From positions 2,479,001 to 2,543,000 of the forward strand of contig NZ_CP047897.1 in assembly GCF_009913235.1 (NCBI RefSeq): a stretch of DNA of 64,000 nt, in the 5' to 3' direction. The position numbers and the translations under genes are program-made. How positions within the stretch are numbered: the stretch's first letter is position 1; each line of letters begins with the position of its first letter. The notes under the pieces are model-generated. The model was given only the letters and a program-made list of their open reading frames with translations. It made no database searches and was not told where the DNA came from. The stretch comes from Nibribacter ruber. Lineage in GTDB: Bacteria > Bacteroidota > Bacteroidia > Cytophagales > Hymenobacteraceae. This document shows positions 18,501 through 26,024 of this stretch, one piece after another.

Positions 18501-20367
18501 CGGCACCAACTACAGTGATAACTGTAGACGTGTTGCTTTCTGGGCGTTCATCTACCTGGTCTCCTGTAATAGTGGCCGTGTTGACGATAGTACCGTTAGT
18601 TTTGATGGTGCTGTTAACGGTAAGCTCCACTGTTTGTCCCACAGCTAAGTTCCCGATGGTCCAGACACCGGTGGTGGCGTTGTACGTGCCTTGCGACACA
18701 GACACATTTCCTACCAGATCAATCTGAGAAAGCGGCAACACATCACGTACCGTTACTCCAGTGGCGGCATTTGGTCCTGCGTTACGGGCAGTTACAGTAT
18801 AGACAAGGGCATCGCCTACGTTGGCGCGAGTCTTGTTCACGGTTTTCTGAACCTGTAAGTCAGCCAGGTTACCAGGTCCGGCGCCCGGGGTTACCACGGT
18901 CACCACCGTAGAGGTATTGTTGGCCGGTGACTGGTCTGCCTGGTTGCCTCTGATAATAGCCGTGTTGACAATGGTACCAGTACCCGTGATTACGGCATTG
19001 ATGGTCAAGGTCACAGACTGTCCCACAGCCAGGTTGCCAATGGTCCAGACGCCGCTGTTAATATCAAGCGAGGTACCGTTGGTAGACGATTGGCCAGTGA
19101 TGTTAAGCTGGCCAGTAGGCAGCACATCTCTGATTATGACGCCGGTGGCGGCGTTAGGTCCGTTGTTGCGGGCCGTCACAGTATAGGTCAAGGCATCGCC
19201 CACGTTGGCGCGGGTCTTGTCCACGGTTTTGATCGTTTGCAAGTCGGTGACAACTCCAGGCACCACTACGGGCACTTCATCCTCATCATCGTCTTTGTCT
19301 GGGTCGGGCTCGTTGCCCACCACGCGCACTTTGTTCACCAGGTTACCAGAGGCCAAAACGCGCACTCTTAGTTTAATGGTAGCAGTCTCTCCAAAAGCTA
19401 AGTTGCCAATGGTGAAGGTGCTGGTAGTAGCATTATAGGCAAAGTTGGCGGGCACGTTGTCCCGGAAGGAAGTGTAGTCAATAAACGCCAAGGTTGACGG
19501 CAGGGTCTCAATCACCTGTACGCCGGTGGCATCATCTGGTCCCTGGTTTCTGACGGTAATAGTATAGGTAATGGTATCCCCTACGGCTACCTCAGATCTG
19601 TCTGCGGTTTTGGTGATGGCCAAGTCTGTCTCTACAATAAGCGGCAGGAAGATGGTATTGTTGTTCAACACCACATTGCCACCCAAAGACAAAAGACGCC
19701 CCTCATGGGTGGTACCGTTGCTCAGCGTGATGTTATTCTGCACCAGCACGTTGCCTTTTAAGGCAGAGGAAGTACCAATCAAACCTTGGTTACCCACCAC
19801 CACGTTGCCCGTTACCCTAAAGAAGATGTTCTTGGGCTGCGCGCCGTTCTGCACAGAGATAACGGAGCCCTCATCTACAATAAGGTCACCGTTTACCTGA
19901 ATCACGAACACGCTGTTGGGATTTCCCTTGCCGTCAAAGCGCAACTGGCCTTTGAGGCGGGCGTTGCCGTCAAAACGATAGACACCAGGCCCTAACACAG
20001 TACCAGCCACAGACTCTGGGGTTCTGTCAAACCCCTTGCCCAGCTGCTGCCCAGTCATGTTACTGGTGGCAGGCAGGGTGGCCAGGAAGTCATACGCCTT
20101 GCGCGCATCTGCCTGAGCAGCCGTTGGCTCTACGCCGCCTGGTCTAATCTCGCCCAGCACAATCCCGGGAGGGAAGCCCAGAATAACATTGCCCGGTGAA
20201 GTTCCCAAATCTGCATACACCAGTGTACTACCCGTGTTTACCACAGAACCACTGGCCAACACTGCAAACTCCTGTGCCGCCCCAAGTCCTGGGGCGTTTT
20301 GGGTTTGAGCATTCATGGAAGTTGAAATAGCAAACAGTGCTGCTATTAAGTGTAAAATTTTCTTCAT
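15505..20367 (-). CDS. giant secreted adhesin: ice-binding-like domain, eight DUF11 repeats, type B CTD
   Basis: 1620 aa. Signal peptide MKKILHLIAALFAISTSMNA. Residues about 25-245 resemble the DUF3494/ice-binding-like beta-solenoid (FAVLASGSVVNTGSTLVYAD, GDLIVDEGSVISVQNG). Eight DUF11 repeats of about 125-130 residues follow, each starting near (T/A)DL-x-(V/I)-x-K-(T/S)-V/A and carrying ATGV-x-(V/I)-x-(D/E)-x-LP; repeats 2-7 are near-identical. Then come two or three Ig/PKD-like modules (about 1290-1520) and a C-terminal gliding-motility-type domain (PNVFTPNGDGINDFWVIKNI ... IYNRWGNEVF), the sorting signal of type B T9SS cargo. Probably a surface adhesin. DUF3494 domains occur in many adhesins, so ice binding is not implied. 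It is first in the operon with the PorP-like and OmpA genes. Confidence 0.88.
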   Translation of the reverse strand: MKKILHLIAALFAISTSMNAQTQNAPGLGAAQEFAVLASGSVVNTGSTLVYADLGTSPGNVILGFPPGIVLGEIRPGGVEPTAAQADARKAYDFLATLPATSNMTGQQLGKGFDRTPESVAGTVLGPGVYRFDGNARLKGQLRFDGKGNPNSVFVIQVNGDLIVDEGSVISVQNGAQPKNIFFRVTGNVVVGNQGLIGTSSALKGNVLVQNNITLSNGTTHEGRLLSLGGNVVLNNNTIFLPLIVETDLAITKTADRSEVAVGDTITYTITVRNQGPDDATGVQVIETLPSTLAFIDYTSFRDNVPANFAYNATTSTFTIGNLAFGETATIKLRVRVLASGNLVNKVRVVGNEPDPDKDDDEDEVPVVVPGVVTDLQTIKTVDKTRANVGDALTYTVTARNNGPNAATGVIIRDVLPTGQLNITGQSSTNGTSLDINSGVWTIGNLAVGQSVTLTINAVITGTGTIVNTAIIRGNQADQSPANNTSTVVTVVTPGAGPGNLADLQVQKTVNKTRANVGDALVYTVTARNAGPNAATGVTVRDVLPLSQIDLVGNVSVSQGTYNATTGVWTIGNLAVGQTVELTVNSTIKTNGTIVNTATITGDQVDERPESNTSTVITVVGAGPEVPTVFTDLQVVKTVDKTRANVGDALVYEVTVRNSGPNNATGVFVVDILPTSQLDLVGTPSTTVGSYNMTTGVWTIGALANGQTATFRVNATIKATGTIVNTAIVRGNEADQQPVNNTSTVITIVGDTPAPGASTDLEVLKTVNRTRASVGDALTYTVTARNNGPNAATGVIIRDVLPLAQITVVGTITPSQGTYNATTGVWTIGNLTAGQSVSLTVNSTIKTTGTIVNTATISGNEPDLQPANNTATVVTVVGDGTGLPTESADLQVVKTVDKTRANVGDALVYTITARNLGPSSATGVRIVDVLPVGSLEIGNITVSRGTFNATTGIWTIGNLGVGQFETMTVNSTIKTTGTIINTATITGEQVDERPESNTSTVITVVGGGTTNPTEATDLEVVKTVDKTRANVGDALRYAVTIKNNGPSNATGVLVVDVLPLGQLSLVGTPSVSKGTYDRTSGVWTVGNLASGETANFIVNATITTAGTIVNTATIRGNEADQVPGNNSSTVITVVSTTPGAGVANLAINKSVDKAEVTLGEQVVFTLRATNAGPSAATGVKVTDVLPAGFTFVSAAPAAEYNATTGIWTIGNLAAGASARELKITATTTMVGRLKNVAVIAGDQPDPDDDDDKDDAEVCVRPTAPIVPNATVCVGNSATFSITPIAGVANFEVAGLPAGITRVAGGGNTITLQVAGTVAPGVYNISFVALNPNNSCSNSVPSTATITVGAKPAVPGQITASSATLCSAVAIRYSVTPVAGATGYVWTVPAGWVIQGNATGPEIEVIPSTTAGEVTVKATNGCGTSDASKLTVTPGTTPATPVIVNNSTPCASFLFSIQNVVANQEYIWTAPAGFSFTKVVTANDPVTTTTKGTSVQLFPIPGAAKGTTLSVTINAGGACGSATGTLEIDPSALDNSIEIPNVFTPNGDGINDFWVIKNIEKYPDNDLAIYNRWGNEVFKTRGYKNTWQAAGLEEATYFYVLRVRGCDGKDEVYRGPVQVVR
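16960..19240 (-). repeat. tandem DNA repeats encoding DUF11 units
   Basis: Within the adhesin gene, six near-identical units recur with a period of about 384-388 bp; the segment encoding K-T-R-A-N/S-V-G-D-A-L begins near 17279, 17663, 18051, 18436, 18820 and 19207. Such high DNA identity between units allows unit gain or loss by recombination, as in many long adhesins. Confidence 0.85.
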
Positions 20368-20411
20368 GCGACCAACTAAACTATTATCAAAATAAACTTA
20401 ACCGTATATAG

Positions 20412-20427
20412 TCATATTATAATATGA
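20412..20427. promoter_or_regulatory. 16-bp perfect palindrome upstream of the adhesin operon
   Basis: TCATATTATAATATGA, 45 bp upstream of the adhesin start codon in an AT-rich promoter region. Candidate operator. Confidence 0.45.
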
Positions 20428-20792
20428 TCTCTTACGTGTACTCTCTGCCTAATCAAAAGTTTCGAGGTATCAAAAAGATGCAAATCCCATAAAACCCCTT
20501 CCATTGATTAGAAAAACCTACTTCTTGGCACTCAACCTCTCATCCCTACCTTTCTATTGTTTTAATGAAACAAATAATTAAATTATCAATATGTTATATA
20601 TTAATTCTGTAATATTCACTAACCCCGCAGTGCCCTTCCTCTTCTAAATTGCACCTACTCTCATACACGCACAAGTACATACACAAAACCACTATATGAG
20701 TTTTATGCAAAATCCAGAATCATTAAAAATGGAGAGGTTTTAGGAAAGAACAGACACAAAAGCTTTGAAAAGCACAAGTGCCCTAAACGAAA

Positions 20793-20818
20793 AAAGCCCC
20801 GCAAGGTTGCGGGGCTTT
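20793..20818 (-). terminator. lipA terminator
   Basis: Stem AAAGCCCCGCAA / TTGCGGGGCTTT with loop GG; the A-run to the left gives the U-tract on the minus strand. Confidence 0.9.
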
Positions 20819-20844
20819 AGAAAAGAATTTTGTTTTAATAAATG

Positions 20845-21738
20845 CTATACGTGCACGTGGCGCTCTGCGTGGTAAGAAGAACGTACCAACGGGCCAGATT
20901 CTACATATTTGATGCCGCGGCGCAAACCTTCCTCTTTGTAATGCGCAAACAGGTCTGGGTGGATGAACTCGGCTACTTCTAAGTGCATCTTGGTGGGCTG
21001 CAGGTACTGGCCAAGGGTAAGGATATCCAATCCAACGGCGGCCAGGTCATCCATGGCCTGGTACACTTCTTCCTGCGTCTCTCCTAAGCCCAGCATGATG
21101 CCAGTCTTAGAACGCTTGCCATATTCCTTGATGCGGCGCAGCTGCTCAATGCTTCTCTCATACTTGGCCTGCGGGCGCACGCGGCGGTACAGGCTTTGCA
21201 CCGTCTCTACGTTATGCGACACTACTTCCTGACCGGCAGAAATCATCATCTCCAAGGCCTCCCAGTTGGCTTTCACGTCTGGAATAAGGGTTTCAATGGT
21301 GGTCTCCGGCGAAAGTTTCTTAATCTGCACAATGGTCTCATGCCACACACTAGCCCCACGGTCTTTCAACTCGTCACGGTTCACAGAGGTGATCACGGCA
21401 TGCTTTACGCCCATCAATTGAATGGCTTCGGCTACGCGGCGCGGCTCATCCAGGTCATACTCGTTGGGACGACCCGTGGCCACGGCACAGAAAGAGCAGG
21501 AACGGGTGCACACATTGCCCAAGATCATGAACGTGGCCGTGCCGGCTCCCCAGCACTCGCCCATGTTGGGGCAGTTGCCGCTTTCACAGATGGTATGCAG
21601 CTTATAGGTATCTACCAGCTGGCGTACTTTCGCGTATTCCTTGCCCACGGGCAGCTTTACACGAAGCCAGTCTGGCTTGCGGTTTTTTGTCTGAGCTTCT
21701 GCCGGTTGTATAACGGGCAATGCAATCAATTGATCCAT
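20845..21738 (-). CDS. lipA: lipoyl synthase
   Basis: 297 aa radical-SAM enzyme that inserts two sulfurs into octanoyl groups on lipoyl domains. It carries both iron-sulfur motifs: the auxiliary cluster C51, C56, C62 ([12 protein letters not shown]) and the radical-SAM cluster C77, C81, C84 (CTRSCSFC), and the C-terminal RSSYHAE containing the serine ligand of the auxiliary cluster. Length is typical. Its products serve the 2-oxoacid dehydrogenase encoded at 23851-25830 and the glycine cleavage system (gcvP at 7897). Single gene ending in a good terminator at 20793. Confidence 0.97.
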   Translation of the reverse strand: MDQLIALPVIQPAEAQTKNRKPDWLRVKLPVGKEYAKVRQLVDTYKLHTICESGNCPNMGECWGAGTATFMILGNVCTRSCSFCAVATGRPNEYDLDEPRRVAEAIQLMGVKHAVITSVNRDELKDRGASVWHETIVQIKKLSPETTIETLIPDVKANWEALEMMISAGQEVVSHNVETVQSLYRRVRPQAKYERSIEQLRRIKEYGKRSKTGIMLGLGETQEEVYQAMDDLAAVGLDILTLGQYLQPTKMHLEVAEFIHPDLFAHYKEEGLRRGIKYVESGPLVRSSYHAERHVHV

Positions 21739-21798
21739 GAGGCAAAGGTACTAAGCGTGGAGCGGATAGACAAAAAACAGCTTGGCCGTTGGATTTGT

Positions 21799-22569
21799 TC
21801 AATGGCGGCGCCCGTAATATAAAGTAAGGTACACAGATGTGAACTGGCTGCGCTGTTCGGCCTCCGGAATGATGGGAACCTTGCTGGTATAGGCCTCATG
21901 CATCACGCCTACTTCTATGCCGGTCACGCTTTCCATGTAGCGGCCGTATTCAAAGCTCACCCCCGCCTTCACATGCGCGCCCACCCTGAAATTAGGTTCT
22001 GCCAGACCCTTGAACACGCCAGAGCCGCCCAGGATGCGCCATTCTTCCTTGTGGATTTCTGGATCATAGTGCTCTGACTGTACTACCACAGGACCTGTCA
22101 GCCTCCTGTTGGCATCATACTGGCTGCGGTCATAGTCTATGTAGTAGGGCGCCAGCAGGCCAATGGACGGCCCGGCCGCCACTATCCCGTTCACCTGTAC
22201 GCCAGACTCTGCGGCTTTTCTAAAGAAGGTGTATTCTCTACCGTACTCGGGCCGGATGGCAAATAAATAATTGCTCTTGCCATAGACGTAAGAGGCCCCG
22301 GTGATGGGGTTCTGCCAGCGGTCCTCTTTGGGGTGCTTTACCTCCACCACTTCAACAGCCCAGAAGTGGTACCATTCTCCGCTTAGGTGGTAGGCAGATT
22401 TGATCATGGCGCCGCCAATAAGCCCGCCATTGGAGTTGAAGTTGATGCCGTAAGTAAACTCACGGGTATAGGTCTCTTCTTCCTCTACGTTTTGGGCCAG
22501 AGCCCAGCCCACCGGAAGACAGAAACACACAAGCAGAAGGAGTAGTTGTTTGCGCACAGGCAAAGACAA
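21799..22569 (-). CDS. putative outer-membrane beta-barrel protein
   Basis: 256 aa. Signal peptide LLLLLVCFCLPVGWALA-Q. The mature part begins with an acidic stretch (NVEEEETYTREFTYG) and then runs as alternating amphipathic strands (FTYGINFNSNGGLIGGAMIK, KSNYLFAIRPEYGREYTFF, VGAHVKAGVSFEYGRYMES), ending in TSVYLTLYYGRRH. This fits a barrel with extracellular loops. No named family recognised. It lies just upstream of lipA on the same strand with a 60-bp gap. Confidence 0.7.
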   Translation of the reverse strand: MSLPVRKQLLLLLVCFCLPVGWALAQNVEEEETYTREFTYGINFNSNGGLIGGAMIKSAYHLSGEWYHFWAVEVVEVKHPKEDRWQNPITGASYVYGKSNYLFAIRPEYGREYTFFRKAAESGVQVNGIVAAGPSIGLLAPYYIDYDRSQYDANRRLTGPVVVQSEHYDPEIHKEEWRILGGSGVFKGLAEPNFRVGAHVKAGVSFEYGRYMESVTGIEVGVMHEAYTSKVPIIPEAEQRSQFTSVYLTLYYGRRH

Positions 22570-22684
22570 TGTTTAGATAAAACAAAACTGAAAAAGACGC
22601 CCGTCAAGAGCATCTTGAAACCCCAGAAACCACACCTGTTCAGGCTCCTTCCACCAGCCTTTTCTGCCGGGGCGGAGGAACTTC

Positions 22685-22722
22685 CGTTTTTGGCCTCTTT
22701 TCTGGAAAACGGGCCAAAAACG
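22685..22722. repeat. 38-bp palindrome family copy
   Basis: Arms CGTTTTTGGCCTCTTTTC and GAAAACGGGCCAAAAACG; downstream of the ytxJ gene. Confidence 0.9.
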
Positions 22723-22732
22723 AAGATATTGC

Positions 22733-23071
22733 TTACGCTGAATGTTTCTTAACTTCCTGTAAATTAATCCCTAAGTGAGAGCCATGGTACTGTACCTTGC
22801 CGTCTTTGATCAACAACAACTGCGGCGACTCATGGCGCACGCTGAACTGTTCTGCTATCTGGTTAGAGATGGGCCGGTAGCTCAACAGATCCAGGTAGTA
22901 GGGTTTCACCTGCTCCAGGCCGCTGTCTTGCCACTGGCGCTCCAGACGACTTTTGGCCGTGGCACTAATGGAACACGTGGTGCTATGCTTGAAAATAACC
23001 ACCGGCTGATTTTTTGATTCTTCTTTTATCTGCTCCAGTTGCTCTGCACTGGACAATGAATGCCATTCCAT
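22733..23071 (-). CDS. ytxJ: YtxJ-type bacillithiol-associated thioredoxin-like protein
   Basis: 112 aa, cytoplasmic. Thioredoxin-like fold: VVIFKHSTTCSISATAKSRL holds the single active-site Cys after S-T-T, then VKPYYLDLLSYRPISNQIAE, the cis-Pro segment HESPQLLLIKDGKV, and a C-terminal helix. This pattern is that of YtxJ, a monothiol protein linked to bacillithiol redox chemistry in Firmicutes and Bacteroidota. It suggests the organism makes bacillithiol, though no biosynthesis gene is in the window. The gene is bounded by a 38-bp palindrome downstream. Confidence 0.85.
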   Translation of the reverse strand: MEWHSLSSAEQLEQIKEESKNQPVVIFKHSTTCSISATAKSRLERQWQDSGLEQVKPYYLDLLSYRPISNQIAEQFSVRHESPQLLLIKDGKVQYHGSHLGINLQEVKKHSA

Positions 23072-23105
23072 ACGCTCTATCTCACTCTATTTGGGGTTCA
23101 ACCTT

Positions 23106-23432
23106 TTATTTCTTTTGCTTCTTGCGCTTTTTGGCCGAAGCCTCTGGCTTGGCAGCAGTGCCGTCCTCCTTGATTTCCATGCGGTCACGGGCCTGTTTCT
23201 TCTTAGCCCGCTTGCGCGAACTCTGCCCTTCTTTAAACACATGGTTACTCACGTCTAAGTGAGACTCACGGTACTCAGACTCTACCTTCTGGGCTTCGCG
23301 CAGGCCCTTGCGCAGTTCCTGGCGTTGCTTGTTGCGGCTCTTGTGCTCCACTTGCGCATTCACTGACGTAGTAAAGAGCAACAAAACCCCCAGCACCAAT
23401 GTAAAAAGCAATACGTGTAAAGATTGTTTCAT
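23106..23432 (-). CDS. small secreted highly basic protein
   Basis: 108 aa from MKQSLHVLLFTLV; two codons upstream another Met is possible. The signal peptide probably ends after SVNAQ. The mature protein is almost wholly charged: HKSRNKQRQELRKGLREAQK, then RKRAKKKQARDRMEIKED and a tail of Lys/Arg (KKRKKQKK). Probably helical and cationic, in the periplasm or at the surface. No family recognised. It shares its basic tail with the next gene upstream and with the protein at 32211. Confidence 0.65.
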   Translation of the reverse strand: MKQSLHVLLFTLVLGVLLLFTTSVNAQVEHKSRNKQRQELRKGLREAQKVESEYRESHLDVSNHVFKEGQSSRKRAKKKQARDRMEIKEDGTAAKPEASAKKRKKQKK

Positions 23433-23446
23433 GGGCATGGGTATTA

Positions 23447-23752
23447 TTATTTACGGCCGGGCCCTTTGCCCAGCTTGGTCACGATCTTCTTCTTTTTCTT
23501 GGTACCCGGCAGCTTTACCTTCTTCTTCTTGAGCAAACCATCCTTGGCCCCAAACTCCATGTTGCGCCCGCCTATGTCCGTTCCCTCCTTGGCCTGGTCT
23601 TCTGGGGTAGGTTCATTTTTTTTGAACATGCTCAAAGGATTCAGGCTTTTCTTGCCAGAAACATCTGGGCAGGGAATCTTTCCAGAACTACAGCTACTCA
23701 ACACAATCCCCGCCAGTAGCAGGAACATCCACAATCTGTTTTTTAGATTCAT
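23447..23752 (-). CDS. small lipoprotein with lysine-rich tail
   Basis: 101 aa from MNLKNRLWMFLLLAGIVLSS; the lipobox LSSC puts the lipidated Cys at residue 21. The open frame extends 13 codons further but that part lacks a signal sequence. The last 30 residues are mostly Lys with Gly and Pro (LLKKKKVKLPGTKKKKKIV). No family recognised. It lies 14 bp upstream of the basic secreted protein gene, so the two may be one operon of cationic envelope proteins. Confidence 0.65.
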   Translation of the reverse strand: MNLKNRLWMFLLLAGIVLSSCSSGKIPCPDVSGKKSLNPLSMFKKNEPTPEDQAKEGTDIGGRNMEFGAKDGLLKKKKVKLPGTKKKKKIVTKLGKGPGRK

Positions 23753-23806
23753 AACGGCACAATCAAAGAGTATACGTAATTCTGGGAGCACACGGATAGC
23801 CGCCCC

Positions 23807-23844
23807 CGTTTTTGGCCTGTTTTACAGAAAACAGGCCAAAAACG
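23807..23844. repeat. 38-bp palindrome family copy
   Basis: Arms CGTTTTTGGCCTGTTTTA and GAAAACAGGCCAAAAACG; downstream of the E1 gene. Confidence 0.92.
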
Positions 23845-23850
23845 GAAAGG

Positions 23851-25830
23851 TTAAAAGCTAAGCAGATGCTCTACTTTCTCTCGCAGGCGCTTAATAGGCA
23901 AGAATTCCTGCTCTAACGGCGGCGCAAACGGAATAGCGGTATCTAGCCCACCCACGCGCACTACCGGTCCGTCCAACTGCTCAAAGCAGTGCTCAGAAAT
24001 CCAGGCGGCAATCTCAGCGCCAATGCCACCGGTGATGGTGTCTTCATGCAAAACCAGCACCCGGCCGGTTTTGGCTACGGTTTGGCGCACGGCTTCTTTG
24101 TCCCAAGGTAACAGGGTACGCAAATCCAAGACGTCTACGCTGGCGTCTGGCATGGTGGCTAGCAACTGCTTCGCCCAATGCACGCCCATGCCGTAAGTAA
24201 TGATGGACAAGTCGGTTCCTTCTTGGGCCAATCTGGCGCGACCGATTTCTACGGTGTAGTAATCATCTGGAATAGATTCTGTGAGTGAGCGGTACAGCAT
24301 CTTGTGCTCAAAGTACATAACCGGATTCGGGTCTTCAATGGCCGCGTTGAGCAAGCCTTTGGCATCATACGGCGTACTTGGGTAGACAATCTTCAAGCCT
24401 GGCGTATGGAAGAACCAGGCCTCATTGCTCTGTGAGTGGAACGGACCAGCGGCGGCACCGGCACCCGTAGGCATGCGCACCACCACATCGGCGTTCTGAC
24501 CCCAGCGGTAATGCGTCTTAGCCAGGTTGTTCACCACTTGGTTAAAGCCCGAGGTCACAAAGTCCGCAAACTGCATCTCTACCACCGACTTTTTCTTCTT
24601 GATGGACATTCCCAAACCTACACCTAGAATAGCACTCTCGCACAAAGGCGTGTTACGTATGCGCTCCTTCCCGAACTTCTCCACGAAGCCCTCGGTCACT
24701 TTGAAGACCCCGCCATATTCAGCGATGTCCTGACCCATTACCACCAACTCTGGATAACGCTCTAAGCTTTGCTTTAAACCATCTGAGATAGCGTCTACAA
24801 AACGTTTCTCGGTGCGGGCGCTGTCCTTGGGCGTCATTACCGTCTGAATGAACGGCGCATACATATCCGCTAGTTCTTCCTTAGGGTCAGCCACCGGCAT
24901 TGGGGTGTTGAAGGCCGTTTCTAGGCCTTGCTCAATCTCAGCTCTGATTTCTTCTCTAACCGCGGCCAGTGACTTAGGCGTCAATACCTTTTCATCCAGC
25001 AGGTACTTCTCGAAGTTCTCTACCGGGTCTTTCTTCGCCCAGCGCTCAAACAGTTCCTGCGGCACGTATTTAGTCCCAGAAGCTTCCTCATGCCCACGCA
25101 TCCTGAAGGTCATCGCCTCAATGAGCATTGGGCGCGGATTCTTACGGATGCTATAGGCGGCCTGGCGCACGGTGTCATAGACTTCCAGCACGTTGTTGCC
25201 GTCTATCTGCAGGGCGTCCATGCCGTAGGCCGGGCCTTTGTCAATAAAGTATTGGCATTTGAACTGCTCATTGCTGGGCGTAGACAGTCCATAGCCGTTG
25301 TTCTCAATAATAAAGATGACCGGCAAACCCCATACGGCGGCCACGTTCAAGGCCTCATGAAAGTCTCCTTCGCTGGCGCCGCCGTCCCCGCTGTACACCA
25401 CGGTCACTTTCTCGCGCTTGTCCAGCAGGTCTGCCAGGGCAATACCATCGGCCACCGCTAACTGCGGCCCCAGATGCGAAATCATGCCTACAATATGGTG
25501 TTCATTGGTCCCGAAGTGGAAAGAACGGTCGCGGCCTTTGGTGAAACCGGTACGCTTGCCTTGGAACTGCGCAAACAATCTATCTAATGGAATCTGGCGG
25601 CAAGTGAACACGCCCAAATTGCGGTGCAAAGGCAGAATGTACTCATCTGGCTCCAGGGCCAAAGTAGAGCCAACCGAAATGGCCTCTTGCCCGATTCCTG
25701 AGAACCACTTGCTCACTTTTCCCTGACGAAGCAGAATCAGCATCTTCTCCTCAATCATTCTTGGTTTGAGGATGCCGCGGTACAACATCAGTAAATCATC
25801 GTCGGTATAGTCTTTTCTATTGAAATTCAT
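23851..25830 (-). CDS. 2-oxoacid dehydrogenase E1, fused alpha and beta subunits
   Basis: 659 aa. The alpha part (about 1-325) has the ThDP motif GDGGASEGDFHEALNVAAVW ... ENNGYGLSTP and the phosphorylation-loop-like RMRGHEEASGTKY. The beta part (about 335-659) starts at KRFVDAISDGLKQSLERYPE and carries GQDIAEYGGVFKVTEG, MQFADFVTSGFNQVVNNLAK and the C-terminal transketolase-like domain (VLDLRTLLPWDKEAV). E1 decarboxylates a 2-oxoacid and reductively acylates the lipoyl group of E2. The layout is that of branched-chain (BkdA/BkdB) or general 2-oxoacid E1 fusions in Bacteroidota; substrate cannot be decided. No E2 or E3 gene is adjacent. Confidence 0.9.
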   Translation of the reverse strand: MNFNRKDYTDDDLLMLYRGILKPRMIEEKMLILLRQGKVSKWFSGIGQEAISVGSTLALEPDEYILPLHRNLGVFTCRQIPLDRLFAQFQGKRTGFTKGRDRSFHFGTNEHHIVGMISHLGPQLAVADGIALADLLDKREKVTVVYSGDGGASEGDFHEALNVAAVWGLPVIFIIENNGYGLSTPSNEQFKCQYFIDKGPAYGMDALQIDGNNVLEVYDTVRQAAYSIRKNPRPMLIEAMTFRMRGHEEASGTKYVPQELFERWAKKDPVENFEKYLLDEKVLTPKSLAAVREEIRAEIEQGLETAFNTPMPVADPKEELADMYAPFIQTVMTPKDSARTEKRFVDAISDGLKQSLERYPELVVMGQDIAEYGGVFKVTEGFVEKFGKERIRNTPLCESAILGVGLGMSIKKKKSVVEMQFADFVTSGFNQVVNNLAKTHYRWGQNADVVVRMPTGAGAAAGPFHSQSNEAWFFHTPGLKIVYPSTPYDAKGLLNAAIEDPNPVMYFEHKMLYRSLTESIPDDYYTVEIGRARLAQEGTDLSIITYGMGVHWAKQLLATMPDASVDVLDLRTLLPWDKEAVRQTVAKTGRVLVLHEDTITGGIGAEIAAWISEHCFEQLDGPVVRVGGLDTAIPFAPPLEQEFLPIKRLREKVEHLLSF

Positions 25831-25912
25831 GGCGGATTACAACATTCTGAACGTGTAAATTTAAGGCAATCCCAGTCACACGGAAATATTCCTGATCTTA
25901 TTTTTACTTTTA

Positions 25913-25950
25913 CTGTTTCTGGGCTCGTTTCCAGAATTAGGCCAAAAACG
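25913..25950. repeat. 38-bp palindrome family, degenerate copy
   Basis: Right arm intact (GAATTAGGCCAAAAACG), left arm worn; in the divergent region before the M16 gene. Confidence 0.55.
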
Positions 25951-26024
25951 AAACCGGCGCATTGGCAACGCCCTTGGCACGGGTCCGTTACTACTTATTG
26001 GCTTTTGCCTAAAAGAGCATCCCT

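Larger units (their letters stand above)
20368..20844. other. AT-rich region between the adhesin start and lipA
   Basis: Promoter area of the adhesin operon with a 16-bp palindrome, then about 300 bp of plain AT-rich sequence with nothing I can name, and the lipA terminator. Confidence 0.65.

Noticed and set aside
16960-19240. CRISPR-like direct repeats
   Set aside because: They are in-frame protein repeats (DUF11) of one open reading frame.
15665-19995. Long plus-strand frames opposite the adhesin gene
   Set aside because: Antisense shadows of the repetitive minus-strand gene; they repeat with the DUF11 period.
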